From Streptomyces sp. H27-C3 (GTDB lineage Bacteria > Actinomycetota > Actinomycetes > Streptomycetales > Streptomycetaceae): 64,000 bases of DNA. Below the pieces are notes generated by a model. It worked only from the letters and a program-made list of their open reading frames with translations. It did no database searches and was not told the origin of the DNA. Location: NCBI RefSeq assembly GCF_030063415.1, contig NZ_JASITA010000001.1, forward strand, positions 1-64,000. Reading direction: 5' to 3'. Below, in pieces: positions 56,762-64,000 of the stretch. The stretch's first letter is position 1, and every line of letters starts with the position of its first letter. The translations under genes and the position numbers were made by a program.

Positions 56762-57720
56762 CAGATCAGCTCCTTGTAGACGTCGTAGTCGGCATCGGGT
56801 TCGCCGGTGGGTCGGTAGTGGTCGGGATGGCGGCCGTCCTCGGTCCATACCGGTTCGACGCGCAGGCCCATCCGCACCTGGTCGTAGGGGATGCCGCCGA
56901 TCCGGCCGTGCAGGGCGAGGTCGGCTCCGTCGAGGGCGATGTGGCCGTAGACGTACGGCACTTCGATGTCGAGATTCGCCGTATATGCAGCCTTGATGTT
57001 GACGATGCAGAAAGTGGTGACGGTGCCGCGCGGGCCGACCTCGACGCGCTCCTCGGTGGCGATGCCGCAGGTGGGGCAGGCGCCGCGGGGCGGCACGTAC
57101 ACCTTGCGGCAGGAGGGGCAGCGCTCGCCGACGGTGCGCCGTTCGGCGAGCGCGTTGATGTAGTCGGTGGGGGCGCGGCCGGGGCTGTAGGTGTAGTCGA
57201 GGCGGGCGGGGGTGGTGATGCCGGTGACCAGGTTCTCGAAGTGCCCGTCGTGCGGGGCGGCCCCGGTGGCCGCCCCGCCTTCGCACGGCTCGAAGCAAGC
57301 GATGTCGGTGATGGCGCCGCTGCGTTCGCCCGCCCAGCGGATCCGGACGCGCATCCCGGTGCTCACGGCGTCCGCCCGTGGCGCGTCGAGGACGTGCAGG
57401 AGGGCGGTGTCGGCCCCGTCGAGCTTCACCATGACCCAGGCGAAGGGCGTGCTCAGCGGCTGGTCGCGGCGCGGGGTCGGGTTCCAGGCCCAGGTGGTCA
57501 CGGTCCCGGTGGGGGCGACCTCTACCAGGTGGCGGATCTCCTCGGCGGTCACCGGATCGTATTCGACGGGCGGTACGAGCACCTTGCCGTCGGCGCCGCG
57601 CACGCCCAGCACGGTGCGTTCGCGCAGGCCGGTGAGGAAGGCGCTCTGGACAGGACCGAGCGAGCGGGTGAAGGGGAACTCGACGACGAGGGGGGCACTG
57701 AGGACTTCGGGCACGGTCAC
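56761..57720 (-). CDS. Tandem DUF35 OB-fold/zinc-ribbon protein
   Basis: 319 residues with two DUF35 domains. The C-terminal one has an intact rubredoxin-like ribbon CPSCRKVYVPPRGACPTC followed by an OB-fold (GTVTTFCIVNIKAAYTANLD, VPYVYGHIALDGAD). The N-terminal one keeps the OB-fold (GTVTTWAWNPTPRRDQPLST, PFAWVMVKLDGADTALLHVL) but its ribbon has lost the cysteines (GVRGADGKVLVPP). DUF35 proteins such as ChsH2 form a complex with thiolase-like aldolases. A single chain with two domains could serve the two thiolase subunits that follow. Confidence 0.85.
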   Translation of the reverse strand: MTVPEVLSAPLVVEFPFTRSLGPVQSAFLTGLRERTVLGVRGADGKVLVPPVEYDPVTAEEIRHLVEVAPTGTVTTWAWNPTPRRDQPLSTPFAWVMVKLDGADTALLHVLDAPRADAVSTGMRVRIRWAGERSGAITDIACFEPCEGGAATGAAPHDGHFENLVTGITTPARLDYTYSPGRAPTDYINALAERRTVGERCPSCRKVYVPPRGACPTCGIATEERVEVGPRGTVTTFCIVNIKAAYTANLDIEVPYVYGHIALDGADLALHGRIGGIPYDQVRMGLRVEPVWTEDGRHPDHYRPTGEPDADYDVYKELI

Positions 57721-57763
57721 TCCTTGGGTCGGGTCGGACGCAGGCCCCCAGGACCTGCGTCCG

Positions 57764-58579
57764 TCAGGCGCGCCGGTAGACGGGGGGACGCTTCTCGGCG
57801 AAGGCGCGGGAGCCCTCCTTGGCGTCGTCGGTGGCGAAGATCGGCCAGCCGCGTTCGAGTTCGGCGGCGAGGCCGTCGGTCTCGGTCATCTCCGCCGTCT
57901 CGTACACCGACGCCTTCACCGCCTCCACGGCGAGCGGACCGCACGCGTTGACCTGCTCGGCGATGGCCAGTGCCTTCTCCAGAGCGGCGCCATCCGTCAC
58001 GACGTGGCCGATGAGCCCGATGCCCCTGGCCTCCTCCGCGCTGTACGGGCGGGCGGTCAGCAGCATCTCCAGGGCGTGGGTGCGCGGGATCTGGCGGGGC
58101 AGGCGCACGGTCGAGCCGCCGATCGGGAAGAGGCCGCGTCTGACCTCGAAGAGACCGAAGGTGGCGCTCTCGCCTGCGACCCGGATGTCGGTGCCCTGAA
58201 GGATCTCCGTGCCGCCCGCCACGCAGTAGCCCTCGACGGCGGCGATCACCGGTTTGCGCGGGCGGTGGTGGCGCAGCATCGCCTTCCAGTGCAGGTCGGG
58301 GTCGGCCTCCATGCGGTCCCGGTACTGCTCGCCGCCCATCGAGTCGCCCGCGAGCGCCTTGAGGTCCATGCCCGCGCAGAAGTCCCCTCCCGCGCCGGTC
58401 AGCACGATCGAGCGGACCGTGTCGTCCTCGTCGGCCGCCAGCCAGCCGTCGTACAGACCGACCAGCATCGGCAGCGAGAGGGCGTTCTTCGCCTCGGGCC
58501 TGTTCAGGGTGAGCACCAGAGTGGCGCCTTCGCGCCGCGCGGTGAGGTGTTCCGTACCGAGGTGTTCCGTACCACCCAT
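57764..58579 (-). CDS. Enoyl-CoA hydratase/isomerase (crotonase) family
   Basis: 271 residues from the ATG at 58579, chosen because GGAGG lies 6 bases upstream (an ATG two codons earlier touches the site). Crotonase core: LNRPEAKNALSLPMLVGLYD, then GAGGDFCAGMDLKALAG (oxyanion hole), VIAAVEGYCVAGGTEILQGT and GLFEVRRGLFPIGGSTVRLP with the usual Glu. It likely hydrates 2-enoyl-CoA in the pathway with the upstream synthetase. The first residues contain GTEHLGTEHL, a 15-base in-frame duplication. Confidence 0.87.
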   Translation of the reverse strand: MGGTEHLGTEHLTARREGATLVLTLNRPEAKNALSLPMLVGLYDGWLAADEDDTVRSIVLTGAGGDFCAGMDLKALAGDSMGGEQYRDRMEADPDLHWKAMLRHHRPRKPVIAAVEGYCVAGGTEILQGTDIRVAGESATFGLFEVRRGLFPIGGSTVRLPRQIPRTHALEMLLTARPYSAEEARGIGLIGHVVTDGAALEKALAIAEQVNACGPLAVEAVKASVYETAEMTETDGLAAELERGWPIFATDDAKEGSRAFAEKRPPVYRRA

Positions 58580-58643
58580 AACCATCCTCCACTCGTCGGA
58601 CGTGGAACAGGTTGCAGGAGGGCGGGTTCCAGTTCAATAGTTT

Positions 58644-58660
58644 TCTGACAGTCAGTCAGA
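58644..58660. promoter_or_regulatory. Inverted repeat between divergent ech and fadD-like genes
   Basis: TCTGAC (58644-58649) and GTCAGA (58655-58660) form a 6-base inverted repeat with a 5-base spacer in the 180-base divergent region, a size typical for a TetR-family operator. No regulator gene is adjacent. Confidence 0.45.
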
Positions 58661-58759
58661 TTTCTTCGGTGCAGGCCCTTCCCACTTGGGGCGGGCTTTG
58701 CTCTGATGGCCGTCGAGCCAGTCGTGCCAGTTCTGCACCCGGGGCAGTCAGGAGGAACG

Positions 58760-60388
58760 GTGGAGTACAACCTTGCCGACCTGTTCGAGTCGGTCGTCGA
58801 CGCGGTCCCGGACCGCGAGGCGCTTGTGTACATCGACCATCCCGGCACGGGCGCGGAGCGCCGGCTCACGTACGCCGAGCTGGACGTGGCCGCCAACCGT
58901 GTCGCGCACCACCTGATCGACGCGGGCATCAAGCCGGGCGAGCATGTGGGCCTGCATCTGTACAACGGCATCGAGTATCTGCAGACCGTGCTGGGCTGTC
59001 TCAAGGCACGCATTGTGCCAGTCAACGTCAACTACCGTTACGTCGAAGAGGAGTTGATCTACCTCTACCGTGACGCGGACCTGACGGCGCTCGTCTTCGA
59101 CGCCGAGTTCACCGAGCGGGTCGCGGCCGCCCTGCCGCAGACCCACAAGCTCCGGCATCTGGTGCGCGTGGGCACTCCCCCGCCCGGTGTCCCCGAACCC
59201 GCCGTGCTCCCCGTGCCCTTCGCGGAGGCCGCGACGACGGCGTCCGACGCGCGGGGCTTCGGTCCGCGGTCGGCCGACGACCAGTTCATCATCTACACGG
59301 GCGGCACCACGGGCATGCCCAAGGGCGTCATGTGGCGCCAGGAAGACCTGTTCTTCTCCGGGCTCGGCGGCGGCGCGCCGACCGGTGACCCGGTGAAGTC
59401 CCCCCAGGAACTGGCCGAGCGGGTGGCGGCCGGCGGCGACGGGATCACCTTCTTCCCCACTCCCCCGCTGATGCACGGCACCTCGACCCTCACCGCGTTC
59501 ATCGGCTTCTTCTTCGGCCAACGGATCGTCATCCACCGCAAGTTCGCGCCCGAAGAGGTACTTCGTACGATCGAGAAGGAGAAGGTCACCAGCGTGTCGC
59601 TGGTCGGCGACGCGATGCTGCGGCCACTGATCGACGCACTGAACGGGCCGATGAGGGGCACCGACTGCTCGTCGATGTTCAGCGTCTCGTCCTCGGGCGC
59701 GATCATGTCGGAGACGGTGCGCGCACAGTTCCAGGCGCTGGTGCCGACGGTGACGCTGCTGAACAACTTCGGGTCATCGGAGTCCGGCTTCAACGGCACG
59801 GCGACCGACGACTCCGGGCCCGAGAAGGGGTTCAGGTTGCGCGTCAACTCCCGTACAGCGGTGGTCGATCCGGCGACGTACACGCCGGTCGCGGTCGGCG
59901 AGGTGGGCCGCATCGCCCAGCGCGGACACGTACCGCTCGGCTACTACAACGACCCGAAGAAGACCGCCGAGACCTTCTTCCAGGCGGACGGCGAGCGCTG
60001 GGTGCTGCTCGGCGACATGGCGACCGTCGACGACGAGGGCATCGTCACGGTGCTGGGCCGGGGCTCGCAGTGCATCAACACCGGTGGTGAGAAAGTCTAT
60101 CCGGAAGAGGTCGAGCAGGCGCTGAAGTCCCATCCCGATGTGTACGACGCGCTGGTGGCGGGTGTCCCCGACGAGAAGTGGGGCAATCATGTGGCCGCCG
60201 TGGTGCAGCTGCGCGAGGGGGCGGGCGAGCCGAGCCTCGACGACATCCAGGCGCACTGCCGGACCCGGTTGGCGGGGTACAAGATCCCCCGGCAGCTGGT
60301 GATAGCACCCGAGATCCAGCGCTCACCGAGCGGCAAGGCGGACTACCGGTGGGCCCGGACGGTCGCGGTGGGCACGAACGGCCGATAG
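58760..60388 (+). CDS. AMP-binding acyl-CoA synthetase (FadD19-like)
   Basis: 542 residues from a GTG at 58760 with GGAGG 5 bases upstream. ANL superfamily motifs: the P-loop-like IIYTGGTTGMPKGVMWRQED (residues 180-200), FNNFG-like LLNNFGSSESGFNG, the hinge WVLLGDMATVDDEG and the C-terminal lysine loop QRSPSGKADYRWAR. The sequence is of the FadD17/FadD19 type that activates steroid or branched long-chain acids. Divergent from the crotonase-DUF35-thiolase operon, with which it likely forms one catabolic route. Confidence 0.87.
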   Translation: MEYNLADLFESVVDAVPDREALVYIDHPGTGAERRLTYAELDVAANRVAHHLIDAGIKPGEHVGLHLYNGIEYLQTVLGCLKARIVPVNVNYRYVEEELIYLYRDADLTALVFDAEFTERVAAALPQTHKLRHLVRVGTPPPGVPEPAVLPVPFAEAATTASDARGFGPRSADDQFIIYTGGTTGMPKGVMWRQEDLFFSGLGGGAPTGDPVKSPQELAERVAAGGDGITFFPTPPLMHGTSTLTAFIGFFFGQRIVIHRKFAPEEVLRTIEKEKVTSVSLVGDAMLRPLIDALNGPMRGTDCSSMFSVSSSGAIMSETVRAQFQALVPTVTLLNNFGSSESGFNGTATDDSGPEKGFRLRVNSRTAVVDPATYTPVAVGEVGRIAQRGHVPLGYYNDPKKTAETFFQADGERWVLLGDMATVDDEGIVTVLGRGSQCINTGGEKVYPEEVEQALKSHPDVYDALVAGVPDEKWGNHVAAVVQLREGAGEPSLDDIQAHCRTRLAGYKIPRQLVIAPEIQRSPSGKADYRWARTVAVGTNGR

Positions 60389-60492
60389 GGCTCCCCCGCC
60401 GTGGCTCCCCCTGCCGCCCCCGGTGACTTCCGCCGCCCCCGGTGAAGACGCCGCGGGCCATCGGGCAGTCATCAGCGGGAATCGGAAAGGCC

Positions 60493-61120
60493 ATGCCGAA
60501 GAAATCGGGCAAGGGCGTGCTGTACGCGGAGAACGAGGCCGAGGCCAAGGATTCTGCTTGAGGCCTACGCCAAGGGCATCGAGTTGGACAGGGCGCTGGT
60601 GTCCGAGAGCATCTGGGCCACGACCCCGCGGATCGCCTGCGACCCCAAGGAAGGCATCAGCGTGGCGGAGAGCGCGCTGCTCACCGAACTGCAGGAACTG
60701 CAGGAGCTGCAGGAGCTGCAAGAGCTGCAGAGCGAGACGCGCAGGAAGGCACGCCGGGACGCGCTCGCCACGCAGTGGGCCACCCTGCCGGGTCGTACGG
60801 CCACGATCGGCGGCGCCGTCCAGAACATCGCAAGCCAGTGCCGGGCCCAGTACATCTCGGGATCCCCAGTGGACTTCAGTTACGGCGCGCCCCTGACCGA
60901 AACCGCGTGCGAAGCACTCGGCGCGAACTGGAAGACGCTGGGCACCTGGGCCTCGGGCCAGGGGCTCACGCAGTTCCAGTCGTTCCGTTGGCTGCCGGTC
61001 GAGAACAAGGAGGAGAAGGTCAAGGGGGGCGGTGCGACGCTCGCACGCCGCGGCAAACAGGGGAACCTGTTCGTCACCATTCGGAACATCACCTACAACG
61101 CCCATATCGACATCCGCTGA
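60493..61120 (+). pseudogene. Unrecognised protein with an LQE repeat, frameshifted near its start
   Basis: An ATG at 60493 encodes MPKKSGKGVLYAENEAEAK before a frameshift near 60545; the second frame continues ILLEAYAKGIELDRALVSES to a stop at 61118-61120. It contains LQELQELQELQELQ encoded by a 9-base CTGCAGGAG-type repeat (60688-60735), which could form a coiled coil, and a C-terminal domain with SYGAPLTETACEALGANWKT and NLFVTIRNITYNAHI. About 205 residues when joined. I know no family. The frameshift may be genuine or an error. Confidence 0.5.
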
Positions 61121-61151
61121 GCCCCGGCGTTCGACGGATCGCGCGGGCCTC

Positions 61152-61589
61152 CTACCGGCCGGCCAGCAGGCTCTTGAGCTCGCGGCCGAAGAGCAGCCGG
61201 CCCGCGCGCACGATCGCCCCGTCGAACACCCTGGGGAGCCCACGGACGTGCAGGTCCTCGGTCCAGACGACGCAGGCGCCGCCGGGCACGGGCCGTACAT
61301 CGAACTCGGCCCACCCCAGCACGACGGAGCCGCGCTTCTCCAGGCGGCAGCGCCCCGGGCCGTCCGCCCGCGGCGGCTCCCAGCGCACCACCTCCATGGG
61401 GTCGTCGAACCCGAGCGGACCGGCGCCCGTACGGGCCACGAAGACCGTCCCCGGGCCGGTCGGCGACGGCGTGGTGACGGTGACGCGGGTGAGGGGGACC
61501 TGGGCGCCGTGGCGTTCCCACGCGGTCAGGCGGCGCCAGGCCTCGTCGGCGGACAGGTGCGTGCGTCGTTCGATACGGAAGAGGGCCAC
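61152..61589 (-). CDS. SRPBCC (START-like) family protein
   Basis: 145 residues: ALFRIERRTHLSADEAWRRL (strand and helix of the polyketide-cyclase fold), VTVTTPSPTGPGTVFVARTG, DDPMEVVRWEPPRADGPGRC and VVLGWAEFDVRPVPGGACVV, ending with the long C-terminal helix RAGRLLFGRELKSLLAGR. The fold binds hydrophobic ligands in a central cavity; the ligand is unknown. Its start is at 61589, and the divergent ligase gene begins 50 bases away, so they share a promoter region. Confidence 0.85.
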   Translation of the reverse strand: MALFRIERRTHLSADEAWRRLTAWERHGAQVPLTRVTVTTPSPTGPGTVFVARTGAGPLGFDDPMEVVRWEPPRADGPGRCRLEKRGSVVLGWAEFDVRPVPGGACVVWTEDLHVRGLPRVFDGAIVRAGRLLFGRELKSLLAGR

Positions 61590-61639
61590 AGCGCGAGCTT
61601 AGGCCTGCGGGATGACGGATGCCGTTGCACGATGGGGGC

Positions 61640-63190
61640 ATGCTGCTGGCCACACTCGCCCGGGTCTCCCGGGAGATCACCTCGACCTCGGCGCGCTCGG
61701 GGAAGACCGCGCTGCTGGCGGAGCTCTTCCGGGCCGCGGAACCCGACGACGTACCGATCGCCATCGCGTATCTGGCGGGCCGGCTGCCCCAGGGCCGGAT
61801 CGGGATCGGCTGGAGTCTGCTGAGCGAGCACGTCGCCCCGGCCGCCGACCCCTCGCTGACGCTGCGCGAGGTGGACGCGGCGCTGACCGCGTTCGTGGCG
61901 GTCGCCGGGCGCGGTGCGCAGGCGGAGCGCGGCAGCCTGGTGCGGGGGTTGATGGCCTCGGCGACGGACGAGGAGCAGCGTTTCCTGACGGGGCTGCTCA
62001 CCGGCGAGGTGCGGCAGGGTGCCCTGGACGCGCTGGCCGCGGAGGGCCTGGCCGCCGCCGCCGGGGCACCGGCGGCGGCGGTGCGCCGGGCGGTGACGCT
62101 GGGCGGCTCGCTGGTCGAGGTCGGCCGGGCGCTGCTCGCCCGGGGCCCGGCGGCGCTCACCGAATTCAGCCTGCGGGTCGGGCGTGGCGTGCCGCCGATG
62201 CTGGCGAGCCCCGCGGCCGGTGTGGGGGCGGCGGTCGAGAAGCTCGGCCTGTGCGCCGTGGAGGAGAAGCTGGACGGCATCCGGGTCCAGGTGCACCGCG
62301 ACGGCGAGGGGGTCCGCGTCTTCACCCGCACCCTGGACGACATCACCGACCGGGTTCCCGAACTCACCTCGGCGGCGATGGAGTTGAGCGCCGATTCGTT
62401 CATTCTCGACGGCGAGGTCATCGCGTTCGACACTCGCGGACGCCCGCTGCCCTTCCAGGACATCGCGGGCCGTGTCGGCTCGCGCCTCGATGTGGCGGCG
62501 GCCCGCGCGGCGCTGCCCCTGTCCCCCGTGTTCTTCGACGTGCTGGCTCTCGACGGGGAGGTCCTGCTCGACCTGCCGTACCGGGAGCGCCATGAGCGGC
62601 TGGCCGGGCTCGTTCCCGAGCCGATGCGGGTACGCCGGACGGTGGTGACGGGCGCCGACGGCCGGGCCGCGGCGGACGAGTTCTGGGCGCGGACACTTGA
62701 ACGCGGCCACGAAGGGGTGGTGCTCAAGGCGCTGGACGCGCCCTATCAGGCGGGGCGGCGCGGCGCCTCGTGGCTCAAGGTGAAGCCGGTCCACACCTTG
62801 GACCTGGTGGTACTGGCCGCCGAATGGGGCCACGGCCGGCGGACCGGGAAGCTGTCCAATCTACATCTGGGCGCGCGCCGGCCCGACGGAACGTTCGCGA
62901 TGCTCGGCAAGACGTTCAAGGGGCTCACCGATGTGATGCTGGCCTGGCAGACGAAGCGTCTACAGGAGCTGGCGACGTCCGAGAAGGGGTACGTGGTGAC
63001 CGTACGCCCGGAGCTTGTCGTGGAGATCGCGTACGACGGGCTCCAGCGGTCCACGCGATACCCGGAAGGGGTGACGCTCCGGTTCGCGCGGGTCGTCCGC
63101 CACCGGGAGGACAAGGCGGCGGCCGAGGCGGACACCGTCGAGACGGTGCTCGCGTCGGGGCCGGTCCTGACCGAGGAGAAGCCGGAGTAG
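61640..63190 (+). CDS. lig: ATP-dependent DNA ligase
   Basis: 516 residues, with an N-terminal DNA-binding domain (LARVSREITSTSARSGKTAL), the adenylation domain with the catalytic Lys in CAVEEKLDGIRVQVHRDGEG (residue about 215), FILDGEVIAFD and GHEGVVLKALDAPYQAGRRG, SWLKVKPVHTLDLVVLAAEW, and an OB-fold (ARRPDGTFAMLGKTFKGLTD). This is the stand-alone LigB-like actinobacterial enzyme, which seals nicks in repair; the main replicative ligase is NAD-dependent. The ATG is at 61640. The size and motifs match. Confidence 0.93.
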   Translation: MLLATLARVSREITSTSARSGKTALLAELFRAAEPDDVPIAIAYLAGRLPQGRIGIGWSLLSEHVAPAADPSLTLREVDAALTAFVAVAGRGAQAERGSLVRGLMASATDEEQRFLTGLLTGEVRQGALDALAAEGLAAAAGAPAAAVRRAVTLGGSLVEVGRALLARGPAALTEFSLRVGRGVPPMLASPAAGVGAAVEKLGLCAVEEKLDGIRVQVHRDGEGVRVFTRTLDDITDRVPELTSAAMELSADSFILDGEVIAFDTRGRPLPFQDIAGRVGSRLDVAAARAALPLSPVFFDVLALDGEVLLDLPYRERHERLAGLVPEPMRVRRTVVTGADGRAAADEFWARTLERGHEGVVLKALDAPYQAGRRGASWLKVKPVHTLDLVVLAAEWGHGRRTGKLSNLHLGARRPDGTFAMLGKTFKGLTDVMLAWQTKRLQELATSEKGYVVTVRPELVVEIAYDGLQRSTRYPEGVTLRFARVVRHREDKAAAEADTVETVLASGPVLTEEKPE

Positions 63191-63222
63191 TAGCGGGCCG
63201 CCGCCCTCCTTCCACATCGCAG

Positions 63223-63285
63223 GTAAAGAAGACTTGACACCATATCCGGGGTGCTTGACACTCACGAGTGTCAGGTTTTCTTTAC
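63223..63285. promoter_or_regulatory. Nested inverted repeats, probable repressor operator
   Basis: Outer arms GTAAAGAAGACTTGACAC (63223-63240) and GTGTCAGGTTTTCTTTAC (63268-63285) match at 16 of 18 positions. Inside them TGACACTC-AC-GAGTGTCA (63256-63273) is a perfect 8-base inverted repeat. TTGACA boxes at 63234-63239 and 63255-63260 are promoter candidates. The array is just upstream of the quinone oxidoreductase start and is typical of TetR- or MarR-type regulation. Confidence 0.7.
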
Positions 63286-63296
63286 ATGGGGGGCTC

Positions 63297-64000
63297 ATGA
63301 AGGCCATCGTTCACGACACCTACGGACCGCCCGAGGTGCTGCGCCTCGAAGAGGTAGCGCGACCGGTCGCCGGCCGGGGGGAGGTCCTCGTCAAGATCCA
63401 TGCCGCGTCCGTCGACCCGGGGGTCTGGCATCTCACGACGGGCCGCCCGTACCTCCTCCGCGCGGCGGGCTTCGGCCTGCGGGCTCCCAAGGCCCGCGTC
63501 CGGGGCACGGACGCCGCGGGGCGGGTGGAGGCGGTCGGCCCGGACGTCACCCGGTTCCGGCCGGGCGACGAGGTGTACGGCACCTGCAAGGGGTCGTTCG
63601 CCGAATACGCGTGCGCCAAGGAGGACAGCCTCGCGCCGAAGCCCGCGAACCTCGACTTCGAGCAGGCGTCCGCGGTCCCGGTTTCCGCGTGCACCGCCCT
63701 CCAGGCCCTGCGCGACGGAGGGCGGCTGAAGTCCGGCCGGCGGGTCCTCGTCATCGGCGCGTCGGGCGGCGTGGGCACGTTCGCCGTACAGCTGGCCAAG
63801 GCCTTCGGCGCCCATGTCACCGGCGTCTGCAGCACCGCCAACACGGACCTGGTCCGCTCCGTCGGCGCCGACGAGGTCATCGACTACACCCAGGAGGACC
63901 CCACCGACGGCGCCCGCCGCTACGACCTCGTCGTCGATACCGGCGGCAACCGCCCCCTCGCGCGGCTGCGCAGAGCCCTGACCCCGCGCGGAACCCTGGT
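63297..64000 (+). CDS. Zinc-free NAD(P)H quinone oxidoreductase-like protein (5' part, cut by window end)
   Basis: The first 234 residues are present: MKAIVHDTYGPPEVLRLEEV at the start, the GroES-like fold through RVRGTDAAGRVEAVGPDVTR, then FRPGDEVYG, a Rossmann motif VLVIGASGGVGTFAVQLAKA and VDTGGNRPLARLRRALTPRG. This is the quinone oxidoreductase (MDR/zeta-crystallin) branch; no catalytic zinc ligands are visible. Likely reduces quinones or enones with NADPH. The gene continues past base 64000, so its C-terminus is not seen. Confidence 0.87.
   Translation, partial: MKAIVHDTYGPPEVLRLEEVARPVAGRGEVLVKIHAASVDPGVWHLTTGRPYLLRAAGFGLRAPKARVRGTDAAGRVEAVGPDVTRFRPGDEVYGTCKGSFAEYACAKEDSLAPKPANLDFEQASAVPVSACTALQALRDGGRLKSGRRVLVIGASGGVGTFAVQLAKAFGAHVTGVCSTANTDLVRSVGADEVIDYTQEDPTDGARRYDLVVDTGGNRPLARLRRALTPRGTL

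Noticed and set aside
61093..62727. 544-residue minus-strand frame rich in Ser, Arg and Pro
   Set aside because: Antisense to DNA ligase and SRPBCC genes with clear motifs.

Overview
This window comes from a high-GC actinomycete chromosome, almost certainly a Streptomyces. The evidence is strong third-position GC bias, frequent GTG/TTG starts, a two-domain geosmin synthase, an actinobacterial integration host factor, an NsdA/NsdB-like developmental regulator, a DUF397 protein, a secreted chitinase behind a DasR-like site, and DnaE2 with an ImuB-like partner. The gene content (secreted hydrolases, terpene cyclase, catabolic cluster) and the many gene remnants suggest an accessory or chromosome-arm region.

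Layout. 1-5.2 kb: end of an IS3-family insertion sequence inside a beta-helix gene, a divergent LysR/MFS pair, a Pr6Pr membrane protein and two dehydrogenase/reductase fragments. 5.2-14.6 kb: DoxX-like and FUSC membrane proteins, DUF427, an atypical cold-shock protein, a cardiolipin synthase-like enzyme, a frameshifted TMEM175 gene, an alpha/beta hydrolase, a cupin and a double glyoxalase protein. 14.7-16.3 kb: four truncated genes packed head to tail behind an intact MerR-type promoter. 16.4-20.3 kb: a two-component system, then an unrecognised two-gene unit (two-TM protein with a PLD-like domain plus a heme-oxygenase-like enzyme). 20.4-25.6 kb: GNAT, mIHF, broken hydrolase and AMIN-like genes, a ferredoxin-MBL fusion, a PRC-barrel protein. 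26-29.8 kb: a ribbon-helix-helix regulator with repeated operators, a DUF4097 protein and a DrrAB-type ABC exporter. 30-34.8 kb: the dnaE2/imuB-like mutasome operon with a LexA-like box, a fragment of which is duplicated near 26 kb. 35-38.5 kb: broken PTS EIIA, GH18 chitinase, truncated NB-ARC gene, CspA. 38.7-49.7 kb: ornithine cyclodeaminase family protein, truncated alginate lyase, monomeric isocitrate dehydrogenase, PAS-SpoIIE phosphatase, NsdA-like regulator, phosphotransferase, peptidoglycan amidase. 49.8-54.5 kb: geosmin synthase, a decayed GH95 gene and small proteins. 54.6-60.4 kb: a five-gene acyl-CoA catabolic cluster (two thiolase-fold proteins without the catalytic cysteine, a DUF35 protein, enoyl-CoA hydratase, acyl-CoA synthetase). 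60.5-64 kb: a repeat-bearing unknown protein, SRPBCC protein, ATP-dependent DNA ligase and the start of a quinone oxidoreductase.

Two things stand out. First, about twenty loci are broken by truncation, frameshift or a single stop codon. The truncations have clean junctions between unrelated genes and are probably real decay; the single-base lesions could be sequencing errors. Second, some gene sets look like coherent, little-described units: the acyl-CoA cluster, which fits aldolytic (not thiolytic) side-chain cleavage, and the PLD-like/heme-oxygenase-like pair. All functions below are inferred from sequence alone by family recognition; no search was run.
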